A stretch of 64,000 nt of DNA from NCBI GenBank assembly GCA_905221605.1, contig CAJNDS010002514.1, positions 1 through 64,000 on the forward strand. The letters are read 5' to 3'. The stretch's first letter is position 1; every line of letters begins with the position of its first letter. Under the pieces are notes generated by a model, which made no database searches, was not told the origin of the DNA, and saw nothing but the letters and a program-made list of their open reading frames with translations. This document shows, piece by piece, positions 24,460 through 33,356 of this stretch. Both the position numbers and the translations under genes were made by a program. The DNA is from Symbiodinium natans. Taxonomy: Eukaryota; Sar; Dinophyceae; Suessiales; Symbiodiniaceae.

Positions 24460-26268
24460 TCAGCCCTTTGGATTCTCGCGATTTTCTCCTCTGATGCATT
24501 TGTCACAAGTGATGTAATCGGCTGGGGCTTCGGACTCGCTCACGAGCACTCTGCAGGACCCTCTGCTGGCAATCCAGGGCCATCCGCAGACTGTGGTCCA
24601 GCGCTCCGGCTCTACTTGCACATGACACAAAGCGATTCTGTGCAACTTCTTTGTGCGAAAATTATACACAAAAGAGGGAAAAGCGGCCTTATGTGCAGCA
24701 GCCTTCGCCTCTCTCGATACAATCGCTTCCAGTTTCTCTGGCTCGCAGGGCTCCCAGCTCGAGCTAGACTTCCCTGTGACTTTCTCGACGCACGCCAGGA
24801 CATCCTCAGCAGTCCAGGCTGCGTCTTCTTGGACCTTTAGCCTGTCATTCATCTCATCCTGCTTCTGGCTCAAACATTCAAGTCGTCGAGTCACATCGAT
24901 CTGATTCTGGGCCCACATCCGGGCTCCAGGACACTCCTCCGCCGCCTCTTCAATGTATCCGTCCACGGCAGCTGAACTGTGTCTTGCAAGATGTTTGATA
25001 GCTTCACGGGGAACTCCATTTCGCGCCAGTCTTTTGCAGCCGGTCCTGCGCATGAAGTGGCCCGAAATTCGCTCCGGGTCGATGTGACAGGCCTCCGGGA
25101 CGTAGTTGAGAAGCCACAACGCATCTTCTCTCGCGGCAGCGATCACATCGCCCTTGTCCACTACCTTCAAAGGATCTCCAGTTTGACCCATCAGTGGAAC
25201 CACATCAGCTTCTGCCATATTGGTGTCCACGCCAGTGGCTGCCATTTGCCTGCGTACTGCTTTGAGCGTCGAACAATACGGGCACATGATGCCTTCACAA
25301 TCTTCTGTTGCAGATGGTGCCAGACATGCCAACGTTCGACGGCAGCCCTTTGCTTGCGCGTCAGTCTTGCTTACCGGAAGCATGAGTGTGACTCTACGGG
25401 CGCCCAAGTCGAACGATACGTCAGCCAGCATCACCGTCGCTAGCTCCACCTCCCTGAGTATGAAGTGGATGCCGACTGCCCACAGCAGAGGTCCTCCTTC
25501 CGGCTGTAGCTCAACGGGCCGCCCCACATCGGGCAGCAAAGCCAGCCACTCCAGCTGCAATTCGTCAGACTTCTCAGCACCTCCAAGCCCCCTTGAAAGG
25601 GCCCTTTTGGCATCTCGCATTGCCATCTCAAGCATCTCACTCCACACGTGGCCTTTGCGGATATGCTCTAGCTTGGCGTCCAGGAGATACGAGTAAGCAG
25701 ATCTGTAGCCTGCCCGCCGCATCACCGCGCCCACTTCACGAATGCTTTGAGGAGAGAGCGGCATATCCGACAGGCCCCTTGCACTGCAGAGCTGAGACCA
25801 CACTGCCCAATGAGAATCCTTGGCAGCGCGAGTCCCTGACGCGTACACAAGCTTGTCGAAGTTGGACCTCGCCACACTCATCTGCTCTTCGGATGCAGCG
25901 ATGCTAAGGGCCACGGACAGGGTCGGCTTTAACCTCTTGGGCTCACGAGCTGCGCAAGACAACCAAGGGGCATCACGCCTTCTTCTTTGCAGGGTCTCGA
26001 GGCCTGCAAGACAGCTTTCCCCTCCACACCCAGAGCTTGAAGCTTGACCTACGGGCCCACTTTCTTCGGCATGACCAACAGGTTCCGCGTCCTCTCCGGG
26101 GAGCACCCCTCGAGAACCGCTCACCTGAAGTCCAAGCCTGGCGCGAGCCGCTGCGACTGCAGGGGGGAGCGTGTCATCAACGATATTTCCCACACTGCAG
26201 CTCCACCCACGAACTGGGCCGCTCTTCTTAACCCAACTGGGACCTTTCCGTCCCGAGGCCCACGACAT
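24460..26268 (-). CDS. Tyrosine recombinase (ORF3) of the retrotransposon
   Basis: The frame is open from 26370, overlapping the end of ORF2 by 46 nt in the -1 frame. The first ATG is at 26268, giving a 602-residue protein, and I chose this start. An alternative is expression by frameshift from ORF2, though I see no classical slippery heptamer. The catalytic set of phage-integrase-type recombinases is complete (numbering from the GTG at 26355): Arg301 in FILREVEL, Lys330 in the hairpin PVSKTDAQ, HxxR in SGHFMRRTG (His433, Arg436), His459 in LARHSS and Tyr467 in DGYIEEA. The N-terminal 150 residues are low-complexity, and residues 160-250 look like the SAM-like core-binding domain. A helical stretch rich in Lys/Glu (about 490-560) and a Cys-containing tail with CHVQ and CDKC follow the catalytic domain. 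It should recombine the circular cDNA with the target. The stop lies 7 nt before repeat B1. Confidence 0.87.
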   Translation of the reverse strand: MSWASGRKGPSWVKKSGPVRGWSCSVGNIVDDTLPPAVAAARARLGLQVSGSRGVLPGEDAEPVGHAEESGPVGQASSSGCGGESCLAGLETLQRRRRDAPWLSCAAREPKRLKPTLSVALSIAASEEQMSVARSNFDKLVYASGTRAAKDSHWAVWSQLCSARGLSDMPLSPQSIREVGAVMRRAGYRSAYSYLLDAKLEHIRKGHVWSEMLEMAMRDAKRALSRGLGGAEKSDELQLEWLALLPDVGRPVELQPEGGPLLWAVGIHFILREVELATVMLADVSFDLGARRVTLMLPVSKTDAQAKGCRRTLACLAPSATEDCEGIMCPYCSTLKAVRRQMAATGVDTNMAEADVVPLMGQTGDPLKVVDKGDVIAAAREDALWLLNYVPEACHIDPERISGHFMRRTGCKRLARNGVPREAIKHLARHSSAAVDGYIEEAAEECPGARMWAQNQIDVTRRLECLSQKQDEMNDRLKVQEDAAWTAEDVLACVEKVTGKSSSSWEPCEPEKLEAIVSREAKAAAHKAAFPSFVYNFRTKKLHRIALCHVQVEPERWTTVCGWPWIASRGSCRVLVSESEAPADYITCDKCIRGENRENPKG

Positions 26269-26324
26269 GGGAGGCTTCCATTGCAGCTCTTGCAACGCAC
26301 TATTTTGGGCAACAGGCGAGCAGA

Positions 26325-29294
26325 TTAGTCGCAACGTTTGGGGAGGACTTTGCACGTAGCCCGAACCGCATCAGTCACAAAACGACGCTCAACAGATGCC
26401 AACTCAGTAGGAACAATGTTCCTTGACAGCTGGTCAGCAACTGTGTTTAAAACGCCCATAATGTGTCGTCCCTTGATTGGGGTAATGCTGTGTCCTTCAA
26501 TTTGCACTGCAAGCTCAGCCGCTAGATACGTTAAGATGGGTGACTTCGTCTTGTACTCAGTGGAGGCCTGTACTGTGCTGGTGTTGTCACTTCGGAGCCA
26601 CACCTGCGCCTTTCCCTGAGCCAGACATTGCGACTTGCCGCGCACCAAAAAATCTTGAAACACGAGCACGGCAACGAGAACGGAGTACAACTCAAACTCA
26701 GATTGAAATGCGGGATCACCCAGCTGTGCGCCAAGCAGCTTGGCATCCTCTAGAGTTAACTGATGAGAAAAATATGCGACGGGCTTTAAAGCACTGTACA
26801 AGACACCCCCCAACCCAGTGGGACATGCGTCAGTATAGAGTTCAAGGACCGGCGCGTGCTCATTCCACATATACACACGTTCTAGTTGAGGCCCACTACC
26901 CACAGTAGCGGTCAACATGCTCTCAAGCCAGTGAAGAGCGTGCTCCACCTGCTTCCTGAACGTGAGTCCTTTCCTGACCCTGGTGTTCAGCTTCGCTGGA
27001 GTGTGAGAGGCTTGTGAGGCGTGCACTGCTGCCCAGAGCATGGATGCCCATGGCCTTGCTGCTGGAATGAGGTTAGCAATCCAGCCCAACACACCTGCGG
27101 CAGTCTGCAAAGTCTGAGTGGGTATCATGTTGCCGTGGCGGCGAAGCTCCTGAAACATTCCACGAAGTCTTTCCGTCTTCTCAGGGCAAAGCATAACCTT
27201 GAGGCCTGACGGAAGCAATTGCAGCATCACGCCTATCCAGCAAACAGACGCCCCGCGGGAACACTTATGCCATGCAATTTCAAAGCCCAAAATACACCAG
27301 AGTAACGTGTAGCGACAGAAAATGCGAGATCTCTCGAACTTGGTGGGCGCACACGCCACCATTATAGGATCATCCACATATGTCTGCACCCTGCCCTCGA
27401 AGTCAGACACAGAAGCCTGGACAATTCGATTGGAACATGCTGCCAGCCGGCACCAAAGCACTGGCCCACATGCAAATCCGAAACTCACCACATGGATCAA
27501 GTAGAAGGTGGAGGGCCCGCCTTTGACTACAGCATATTTTCGCTCAGATGTCCTAAGAGGCAGTGTGTAAAAGGCATCTTTGAAATCGCTGATAAAGAAT
27601 TCGCAGTTTGGGCTACGGTTGTTCTTGAGGAAGAGGGCGTGCACGCTCTCGGCCACATCAGACACCCTCGGGAGGATCACTCTCTCCCGCAATGCCATCA
27701 GCCCATTTATGCCGCTTCTCCTCATGTCTACAACCAGCCTCACCTTTTCCTTGCCGTCTTTTATCTTAATGATGCAAGCAAGCTTTGTGAGTTTGGCGCC
27801 TTCCCCCACTAGGCAAACCACATCCCCCCAAGAAGATACCTTTGTAGCCCGACCACACGCGACAAGTCGGTCGAGCTCCGCCTGGCCCTTTTCGCCGGCC
27901 TCTTCGAAGGACTTGTAGTTCTTGGCACTGCCGTCCCAGTCCTCAAGCAGCGTTCCTAAAGCCTGCGAGGCCTTGATAGCTGCTGATACAGAGTCTGTCT
28001 CAGGGAAGACACCATTGTTCGCGATCGGTTCCTCTATTCCCAACGGGAAGCCATATTCTAGCCATTGAGGAATTGTGTCGCGATCAGGGTCCTTGGCGCT
28101 GTGGAGAATTGTTTTGAACAGGTTGGTCTGGTAGCCATCCGCTGCAGGCTCTGTGTGAAACGACTGAGCCAGCCTGAAGCGAGCTGCCTGAACCAACTCA
28201 GAAGAAAAGGGGCATTGACCATTTGCGTTTTCGAACTTTGCAACTAATTCGTCAGACAAGAACTCGTCCATGACATGCCGGATTTGATCTCCCGTCTGTC
28301 GCAAAGAGCTTGATCTAGCAACGGCACGTCTGGGATCTCTGAGACCCCCGATTGCCTGCTCGTTCTCTCTGCAGCGGCGCGCCGCTGCAGTTTCTGTGGC
28401 AGCGGCTCCTGTCTTTGCCGGAAACCCTGCTATGAGCTTTGCAGACTGGAGGTCTGAGTTTGGGGCTGGCTCCAGCTCTGTGCACTTGTAGCGATCGAGG
28501 CGGACAAGTGTGTTGCCTAGCCTGCCTGCCCTGACCAGTGTTCGTGAGGCCATGACACGCCGGCCCTCTTCTGAGAGCAACCATGCCCGAAGCGCCTTTG
28601 CCCAGCATTGACACAGGCCCACCGGATACTTTGCCAGCGAAGTTCGCCAGACTGAGGCGTCGACTTTGCCTGCCACGTCGCCCTCTGTGTGACAGTGGGC
28701 TCGCACATCTTTGCAGGTGAGCTTGACAGTCAGGATCCACGGCGCATTGGAGACGATGGCAGTTGGGTTCACGTTGTCGGCGCCATAAGCACACTGGTGA
28801 AGGAGCACGGACTGCACGCCTGGTCTTTTGAGCACCCTCTTCAAAGCCGGATGCTCCCAGGCATAGGAGTCCCACGGATTCTCCAATGAGAATGTGCCGC
28901 CTGCCTCTAGGATGAGGTAGCATAGGGCCGCGACTTTTTCCGCAATCTTGTCGGAAGTGATGACTTGGGCGACCTCGTTCTCGTCTGTCCACCGCTCTCT
29001 GGTGAAGGAACTGCAAGTAAATGCCAGATGTGTGTGGTCCGCTCTCTTGACCGATTGCTTGGCCTGTTCGAAGTCGGCGTCCACGAAGATATCCCAGTTG
29101 TAGAAGCCGCCCAAGGGGCCCATGACTTCTGCCACGTCGCCTGCGATCTCCGTCACTGCTCTTGAAAAGCCACCATGACCTGCAAACAATTCTAAGAAAA
29201 CAAACTTTCTTGGCGCATGCTCGGTTGATTTCTCTTGCGGTTTTGCAGCACCAGATGGACGGACAGCAGCAGGGGCAGCGCCAGTAACGGGCAT
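26325..29294 (-). CDS. Pol polyprotein (ORF2): C5-methyltransferase-like domain + reverse transcriptase + RNase H
   Basis: A 989-residue protein from an ATG 24 nt after the ORF1 stop and in the same frame. Residues about 31-240 look like a C5-cytosine methyltransferase: a SAM-binding motif FLELFAGHGGFSRAV (33-47), AFTCSSFT (91-98, Cys94) where the family has GPPCQSFS, and FSLENPW (135-141) where it has the ENV motif. Cys is kept, but the Pro before it is Thr. Residues about 500-700 are the reverse transcriptase: FFISDFKDAF (Asp570, Asp573) and the YVDD box (639-642). Residues about 815-960 are RNase H with Asp822 (YTDA), Glu868, Asp903 (RSDN) and Asp954 (ADQLSRN), the DEDD set. The protein would copy element RNA into DNA. 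DIRS elements normally carry an N6-adenine-type methyltransferase after the RT, so a C5-type domain at the N-terminus is odd. No protease or DDE integrase is seen. The frame ends in TAA, overlapping the open frame of ORF3. Confidence 0.88.
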   Translation of the reverse strand: MPVTGAAPAAVRPSGAAKPQEKSTEHAPRKFVFLELFAGHGGFSRAVTEIAGDVAEVMGPLGGFYNWDIFVDADFEQAKQSVKRADHTHLAFTCSSFTRERWTDENEVAQVITSDKIAEKVAALCYLILEAGGTFSLENPWDSYAWEHPALKRVLKRPGVQSVLLHQCAYGADNVNPTAIVSNAPWILTVKLTCKDVRAHCHTEGDVAGKVDASVWRTSLAKYPVGLCQCWAKALRAWLLSEEGRRVMASRTLVRAGRLGNTLVRLDRYKCTELEPAPNSDLQSAKLIAGFPAKTGAAATETAAARRCRENEQAIGGLRDPRRAVARSSSLRQTGDQIRHVMDEFLSDELVAKFENANGQCPFSSELVQAARFRLAQSFHTEPAADGYQTNLFKTILHSAKDPDRDTIPQWLEYGFPLGIEEPIANNGVFPETDSVSAAIKASQALGTLLEDWDGSAKNYKSFEEAGEKGQAELDRLVACGRATKVSSWGDVVCLVGEGAKLTKLACIIKIKDGKEKVRLVVDMRRSGINGLMALRERVILPRVSDVAESVHALFLKNNRSPNCEFFISDFKDAFYTLPLRTSERKYAVVKGGPSTFYLIHVVSFGFACGPVLWCRLAACSNRIVQASVSDFEGRVQTYVDDPIMVACAPTKFERSRIFCRYTLLWCILGFEIAWHKCSRGASVCWIGVMLQLLPSGLKVMLCPEKTERLRGMFQELRRHGNMIPTQTLQTAAGVLGWIANLIPAARPWASMLWAAVHASQASHTPAKLNTRVRKGLTFRKQVEHALHWLESMLTATVGSGPQLERVYMWNEHAPVLELYTDACPTGLGGVLYSALKPVAYFSHQLTLEDAKLLGAQLGDPAFQSEFELYSVLVAVLVFQDFLVRGKSQCLAQGKAQVWLRSDNTSTVQASTEYKTKSPILTYLAAELAVQIEGHSITPIKGRHIMGVLNTVADQLSRNIVPTELASVERRFVTDAVRATCKVLPKRCD

Positions 29295-29321
29295 CAGCGC
29301 TGGACTGCCCGAGTCCTGTCA
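29273..29321 (-). promoter_or_regulatory. Candidate stop-codon readthrough signal between ORF1 and ORF2
   Basis: The ORF1 stop is UGA followed by C, the leakiest known stop context. After the 8 nt CAGGACTC a stem-loop can form: GGGCAG (29310-29305) pairs with CTGCCC (29278-29273), and CCAG (29303-29300) pairs with CTGG (29284-29281), with a 15-nt loop that contains the ORF2 ATG. ORF1 and ORF2 are in the same frame with no other stop, so readthrough would give a fused protein of about 1500 residues. An 8-nt spacer before a structured element is the layout in gammaretroviral Gag-Pol. Readthrough itself is inferred; reinitiation at the ATG 24 nt downstream is the alternative. Confidence 0.55.
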
Positions 29322-30845
29322 CTTGCCCTTTCCCGCCGCTTTGCCTCCCTTGTCCTTCAGCTGCTGCGCGAGGGGGGACGTGCACTGACCATTTGGGTGG
29401 CTGCCCAAGCAAACCTGGCATCCATGGACGCGGCCATGCTTGCATGGCTCTGGGCACGCCCCCGCAGCTCCCTTCGAGAAGGCAAAGCAGAGCTCCTTGC
29501 CCTCTGAGTTTGTCACGTACAGCGAGCCCCATTTCTTTGGATGACCAGCCGCTGTCTTCTGCCCCCCCACCTGAGCCTTCAGCGCGCTCTCCATCTGGAC
29601 CATCTTCTCTTTCAGAAACCTTCGTCTTTTCGCTCCTCTCGACGATCCTTCGCCTGGCAGAGCCGGAGGGGGAGCGACATGGTGCTTTCCTGACATGGCA
29701 TTGAGGAGGGCCTCTCTGGACCCGCTGGGCACATTGACATCCTCGGCCTTCTGGACTGACATGTGCTTCCCGCCTCTGGCGATGAAGTTTTGCGCTGGGC
29801 GGACGACATGCTCGTTCCAGAAGTCTGCATCCCGAGCAGCGTAGATGAAGACTCCGACCCATGGAGTGGCTCCGTCGAAATCGAGGCCCATAGGCAAACG
29901 ACCTGAGGCTGACGCTGTCGTCAGTTGCCTCCGGTACCTCTCGAACATCTCGCCACGGCACCTGTCCTCTGCTTGCATGAGCAAATGCCAGGTCTCTGGA
30001 AATTCGGAGTTGAGCTTCACGACACGGTCGTAGTACTCCTCGAGGGCGGCTGTTGTCACCACCTTCTTCGGGCTTTGGCCTGGCGCCTCTGGAGGATATC
30101 TGAGCATGAACAAAGCCGAACGAAATACTTTCCAGCAGGCTGCCCATGCTTCGAAACTCGGAGGGCCAGGTACGTCGAGACCTTTGAATGTTGCGTCTGC
30201 TTGTAAGACCCACGAACGGGCCTTCATCTGCTTCTGCACCCTTCGGCCGAAAGGTGTCAAGACACTGAAGTCGGCATACGGGGCCTCCCGTCTGTCGACC
30301 ACTCTTTGCTTCAGTGCAGCGATCTGCTCCGGCGTGGGCTCTGCCTCGCTTGGAGGCTCTGCTCCTGTGATTTCTGCATGATTCAGATACGCTTGATCGA
30401 TCTCTCTTTGAGACAGCATGTCCACCTCTGTCTCGTCCAACTGATCCAGCACGTTCGAGAACTTCACCTTCTTCACAGATGAACTCGAGGCTGCGGGGCC
30501 ATGCGAAGGCAAAGGGGTCACGACAGGCACAGGATCTGCTATCGGATCTATGTCCGGCATTTGAAAGGCTTGCCTGGCTACTCTCCAAGCCAACGCCAAC
30601 TGGATCTGCTCGGAGGGTGTGGTTTCGCGGGCCGCTCCGCCAGCAACACTGCTGATCCGCAAGTCTTTCACTGTCTTGGACCAAACAGACTGTGGCAGCT
30701 GCGAGAAAACACGCATGGAGCCCAAACCTCCCAATGCATCCTGAAAAGCTTTCCAGACATTGGCGGGGAGCCCGCACCATTCAGCAATCTTTTGCAGAGT
30801 ATCAATGTTGGCGAGCTCGGTCTCGACTGGAAGTACTGAAGGCAT
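29319..30845 (-). CDS. Gag-like protein (ORF1) of the tyrosine-recombinase retrotransposon
   Basis: A 508-residue protein from the ATG at 30845, which lies 38 nt inside repeat A1. The frame is open one codon further up from a TTG, which I do not use. Residues roughly 185-260 carry a PYADFSVLTPFGRR block followed by a Trp/Phe-rich segment (FEAWAACWKVFRSALFMLRY). I remember such blocks as frequent in dinoflagellate predicted proteins, but could not check. The C-terminal part (about 455-490) has a Cys/His cluster: CFAF, ACPEPCKHG, HGCQVCLG, HPNGQC. This resembles the nucleic-acid-binding zinc knuckle/CCCH region of Gag proteins, and a Gly/Lys tail follows. The likely role is binding and packaging of element RNA. 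It ends at UGA (29321-29319) in the same frame as the next ORF, so a Gag-Pol fusion by readthrough is possible. Identification as Gag rests on position and the Cys cluster, not on a recognised capsid fold. Confidence 0.75.
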   Translation of the reverse strand: MPSVLPVETELANIDTLQKIAEWCGLPANVWKAFQDALGGLGSMRVFSQLPQSVWSKTVKDLRISSVAGGAARETTPSEQIQLALAWRVARQAFQMPDIDPIADPVPVVTPLPSHGPAASSSSVKKVKFSNVLDQLDETEVDMLSQREIDQAYLNHAEITGAEPPSEAEPTPEQIAALKQRVVDRREAPYADFSVLTPFGRRVQKQMKARSWVLQADATFKGLDVPGPPSFEAWAACWKVFRSALFMLRYPPEAPGQSPKKVVTTAALEEYYDRVVKLNSEFPETWHLLMQAEDRCRGEMFERYRRQLTTASASGRLPMGLDFDGATPWVGVFIYAARDADFWNEHVVRPAQNFIARGGKHMSVQKAEDVNVPSGSREALLNAMSGKHHVAPPPALPGEGSSRGAKRRRFLKEKMVQMESALKAQVGGQKTAAGHPKKWGSLYVTNSEGKELCFAFSKGAAGACPEPCKHGRVHGCQVCLGSHPNGQCTSPLAQQLKDKGGKAAGKGK

Positions 30846-30883
30846 CAACTGAATGGTCCCCTTCAGCCGGCACAGAGCGCCAT

Positions 30884-30982
30884 GGCAAAGAATCCTTGGA
30901 CCTCACTCCGTGACCCAGCTTGGGCCGCACACCACCATGCAGCTCATTCACTTGTTCTTACTCACACTGCGTGTGGAATCAC
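30884..30982 (-). repeat. Split direct repeat A1 (5' end of the retrotransposon)
   Basis: 99 bp, identical to 24119-24217. The outermost bases in element orientation are GTGATTCCACACG. The copy is bounded by a mismatch at each side (30883 and 30983), which fixes the element's 5' end at 30982. It probably contains the promoter and the start of the element RNA. Confidence 0.9.
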
Positions 30983-32933
30983 GACTATTGAACACGCACT
31001 GGCCGGAGCCCCAGTGGGCCCTGCTTTCTCTCTTCCTTCCCTTCCCTGCACTTAGGAGCCCCCCTCCTCCGTCTGTCTCTCTCTGTCTCTATATATATAT
31101 ATATATAAATATGTCAGTCTCCCCTTCTTTCCCTCAATGGCAGACTCCGTCGGGCCCAGGTTACACCAACTCAGTCGTGCATACGTGTCTGTGGGCTGCA
31201 CAGCTAAGTGTCTTGACATCTCAAAAGGCATCGCGCAGTACCTAGCATCCCCATGATACAGATCTGGGATCAGCAGCCGGCAGTCAGGCCCGATGAAGTC
31301 CAGGTGTGCATTCTTCACCTTGAGTTCTGGTGCGCCCGTTCTTCTCCCTTTGCATGTGTTGAGGTTGGAACTTATGGAACTTAACCCTCGACCTAGGATT
31401 GGGGGTGTTGTAGTTGTAACACGGAGCGAGGGCTGCACCAGATGGACGAGCGCACCGAAATCAGTCTCGGCAAGAAGCCATGGTCGCAAGCACCTGTTCT
31501 GCGTTTGCAGAATCTAGTGTCGTCAAGGTCAACCCACGTGTTTCTTCATGGAGCCGCCTCAATCTTGCCAGTATCAACCGGTAGATGACGCTGTAGCCTG
31601 CCATGAGTCATGCACGGGTGCAGTTCCGGAACCGGCCCATCTCGTGCATCTCGGATTCAGCCTTTTCTTGTCTTCGCCGGATGCACACGCGGGTTGGAAT
31701 CTTTGGTCCAGCTTGCTAGCAGCATGCAAGTTGCCCGGCAAGCCCGGCAGTTCTGAAAGCCATGACCCTCAAACTGAAATGAGCAAACTTCTTCGGCTTA
31801 TTCCCACCCGGGCAGGATGGGGCAGGGCTTTCACGAATGCTGAGTCTGGACTACCAAGCCGACTCACATCGGCGCCTCGTGCGGTGAAACAAAAACCTTG
31901 TAAAAAAATCAGAAAGACCGCTGCAGCCACAGAAAATGCAGAAATACCTCCACCGACAATGTGCCTGACAAGCACATTGATGCATAAACAGACTTCAGCT
32001 ATTTCGTGACTGGTCATGACATGACGGAGCTGCAAAAACAACGTGGCCGACAGTGGCCCGCGCGTAGTTAACGCGGTTTGCCATGCGCTTTTGCGCAGTG
32101 CCAGCTTCGTGAACTAACTGAGCGATTCCAAACAAATGAGTGCTCATCTACCACCTGGGGCCGTCTTCATTGCCTGGACCGTTCCATGCTTTGACAGTCT
32201 GCACCGATGTCTGCAGTTCTCAAGTCAAGACCCATCCTAACCACGTTATTTTTCAGAGTGTTGCGTGCGATCCTTGCTGCTTTTCTCTTGCGATGTCGCG
32301 CCCAAACTATACTTGCACCAGTAGCATCACAGCAGTCAACACGGCATGTCATGCCACTTGCGGCAAGTGGCGGGGAGTCAGGTCTGCTGAGAGATGGCCT
32401 TGGCTGCAGACGGCATCGCACTGGAGGCAGGTGCTTGCCGCTGGGCACTGCAGAACAACTTCTAAAACCCATTCAGACGTCCTAGAGCCTTCAGGTCTAG
32501 CATCCAGCGCCCATCGCTACTCTCACTTCACACTTGTGAGTTCCCCCAGGCGCGCGGCAGGTCACGTGCCCCACGGGCACGCCGCGCGGAGGCAGCACCT
32601 GGGTGTGTCGAGAGGGTGTAACATGGTGTAACTTGACATTTCATCATGCCGCCATATGCCTCCCTGCAGCTGTGGGGTGCCTCTGTCATAGAAGCTGGTT
32701 CGAAATCAACATTGCTTGGTCTGCCGGGCGTCGTTCGTATGGAACTGGACTTGGCGAGTTTGTGGGCAAGAAGGCTGGGTCCCGATCTAGCAGGACCATG
32801 CCTGAACACCACACACAGACGGAACATGACGCAACTACATGGTATTCGGCTTGAATCTGGCTGATTGGGAACATGCGATGTGTACTTTGCACAGCAAGCC
32901 CGGATGCCTTTGATGTCCACCTTCTTATCGCAG
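30983..32933. other. Intergenic DNA 5' of the retrotransposon
   Basis: Holds only a CT-rich stretch and a TA microsatellite (31060-31107). No supported gene. Confidence 0.5.
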
Positions 32934-33356
32934 CTAACGCATCTGGCATGCAGCGGCGTGCGCCAAATCGCTGCATTCGACTCCTTGAGACCCAGGCGGC
33001 TTTTGCTTGCTCATCTGCGCGATGCTTGGATTTGCTGTCACAGGGTCCTTTTCACTTGCCATGAGCTTCTCGAAGTTCTGCCACAGAATCTGCAACTGTC
33101 CATGTAGCAGTCGCATCTGCTCCGCGAGGAACTCGGTGTCATCGATTTTGGCCTTCTGGGAACCCCGATTCTTCCATGAGGCAGCCACGTGGAAGTGTGT
33201 TCGGTCGGCAACGAACTGCAGTCCCTGCACCTTGTCGGCCAAAGCCCTGAAAGCCTCATCGCGCAGCCTTTCCATTTCGCTGCGCATGACCTCAGGTGCA
33301 ATCACGAAGCCAAGGCTTGCCCTGAGACCAGACAACGGCTTCATTCCCAGATTCAT
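32934..33356 (-). CDS. Exon/ORF candidate, helical protein of unknown function
   Basis: From the ATG at 33356 the frame reads MNLGMKPLSGLRASLGFVIA, MRSEMERLRDEAFRALADKV, THFHVAASWKNRG, DTEFLAEQMRLLHGQLQILW and QNFEKLMASEKDPV. Composition is balanced and helical, unlike neighbouring frames. The frame is open further 5' to an A-rich stretch with a possible acceptor AAAAG|GGGCTC, so the ATG may be internal. The last ~35 residues are less protein-like, and an earlier donor is possible. No family is recognised. Confidence 0.35.
   Translation of the reverse strand: MNLGMKPLSGLRASLGFVIAPEVMRSEMERLRDEAFRALADKVQGLQFVADRTHFHVAASWKNRGSQKAKIDDTEFLAEQMRLLHGQLQILWQNFEKLMASEKDPVTANPSIAQMSKQKPPGSQGVECSDLAHAAACQMR

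Larger units (their letters stand above)
23838..30982 (-). mobile_element. Complete tyrosine-recombinase retrotransposon (DIRS/PAT/Ngaro type) with split direct repeats
   Basis: Read on the minus strand the order is A1 (99 bp), Gag-like ORF, methyltransferase-RT-RNase H ORF, tyrosine-recombinase ORF, B1 (235 bp), A2 (99 bp), a 46-bp spacer, B2 (235 bp). A1=A2 and B1=B2 base for base as I read them. This A1-ORFs-B1-A2-B2 arrangement is the split-direct-repeat structure known for PAT and Ngaro elements, which integrate a circular DNA through a tyrosine recombinase instead of a DDE integrase and make no target-site duplication. B1 abuts A2 exactly at 24217/24218, as expected if that junction copies the circle junction between B2 and A1. 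No target duplication is seen (flanks ctctcaaa on the low side and gactattg on the high side). All three frames are open, so the copy looks recent and possibly autonomous. Unusual points are the C5-methyltransferase-like domain and the UGA between ORF1 and ORF2. LTR and LINE classes are excluded by the repeats and the recombinase. Confidence 0.9.
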
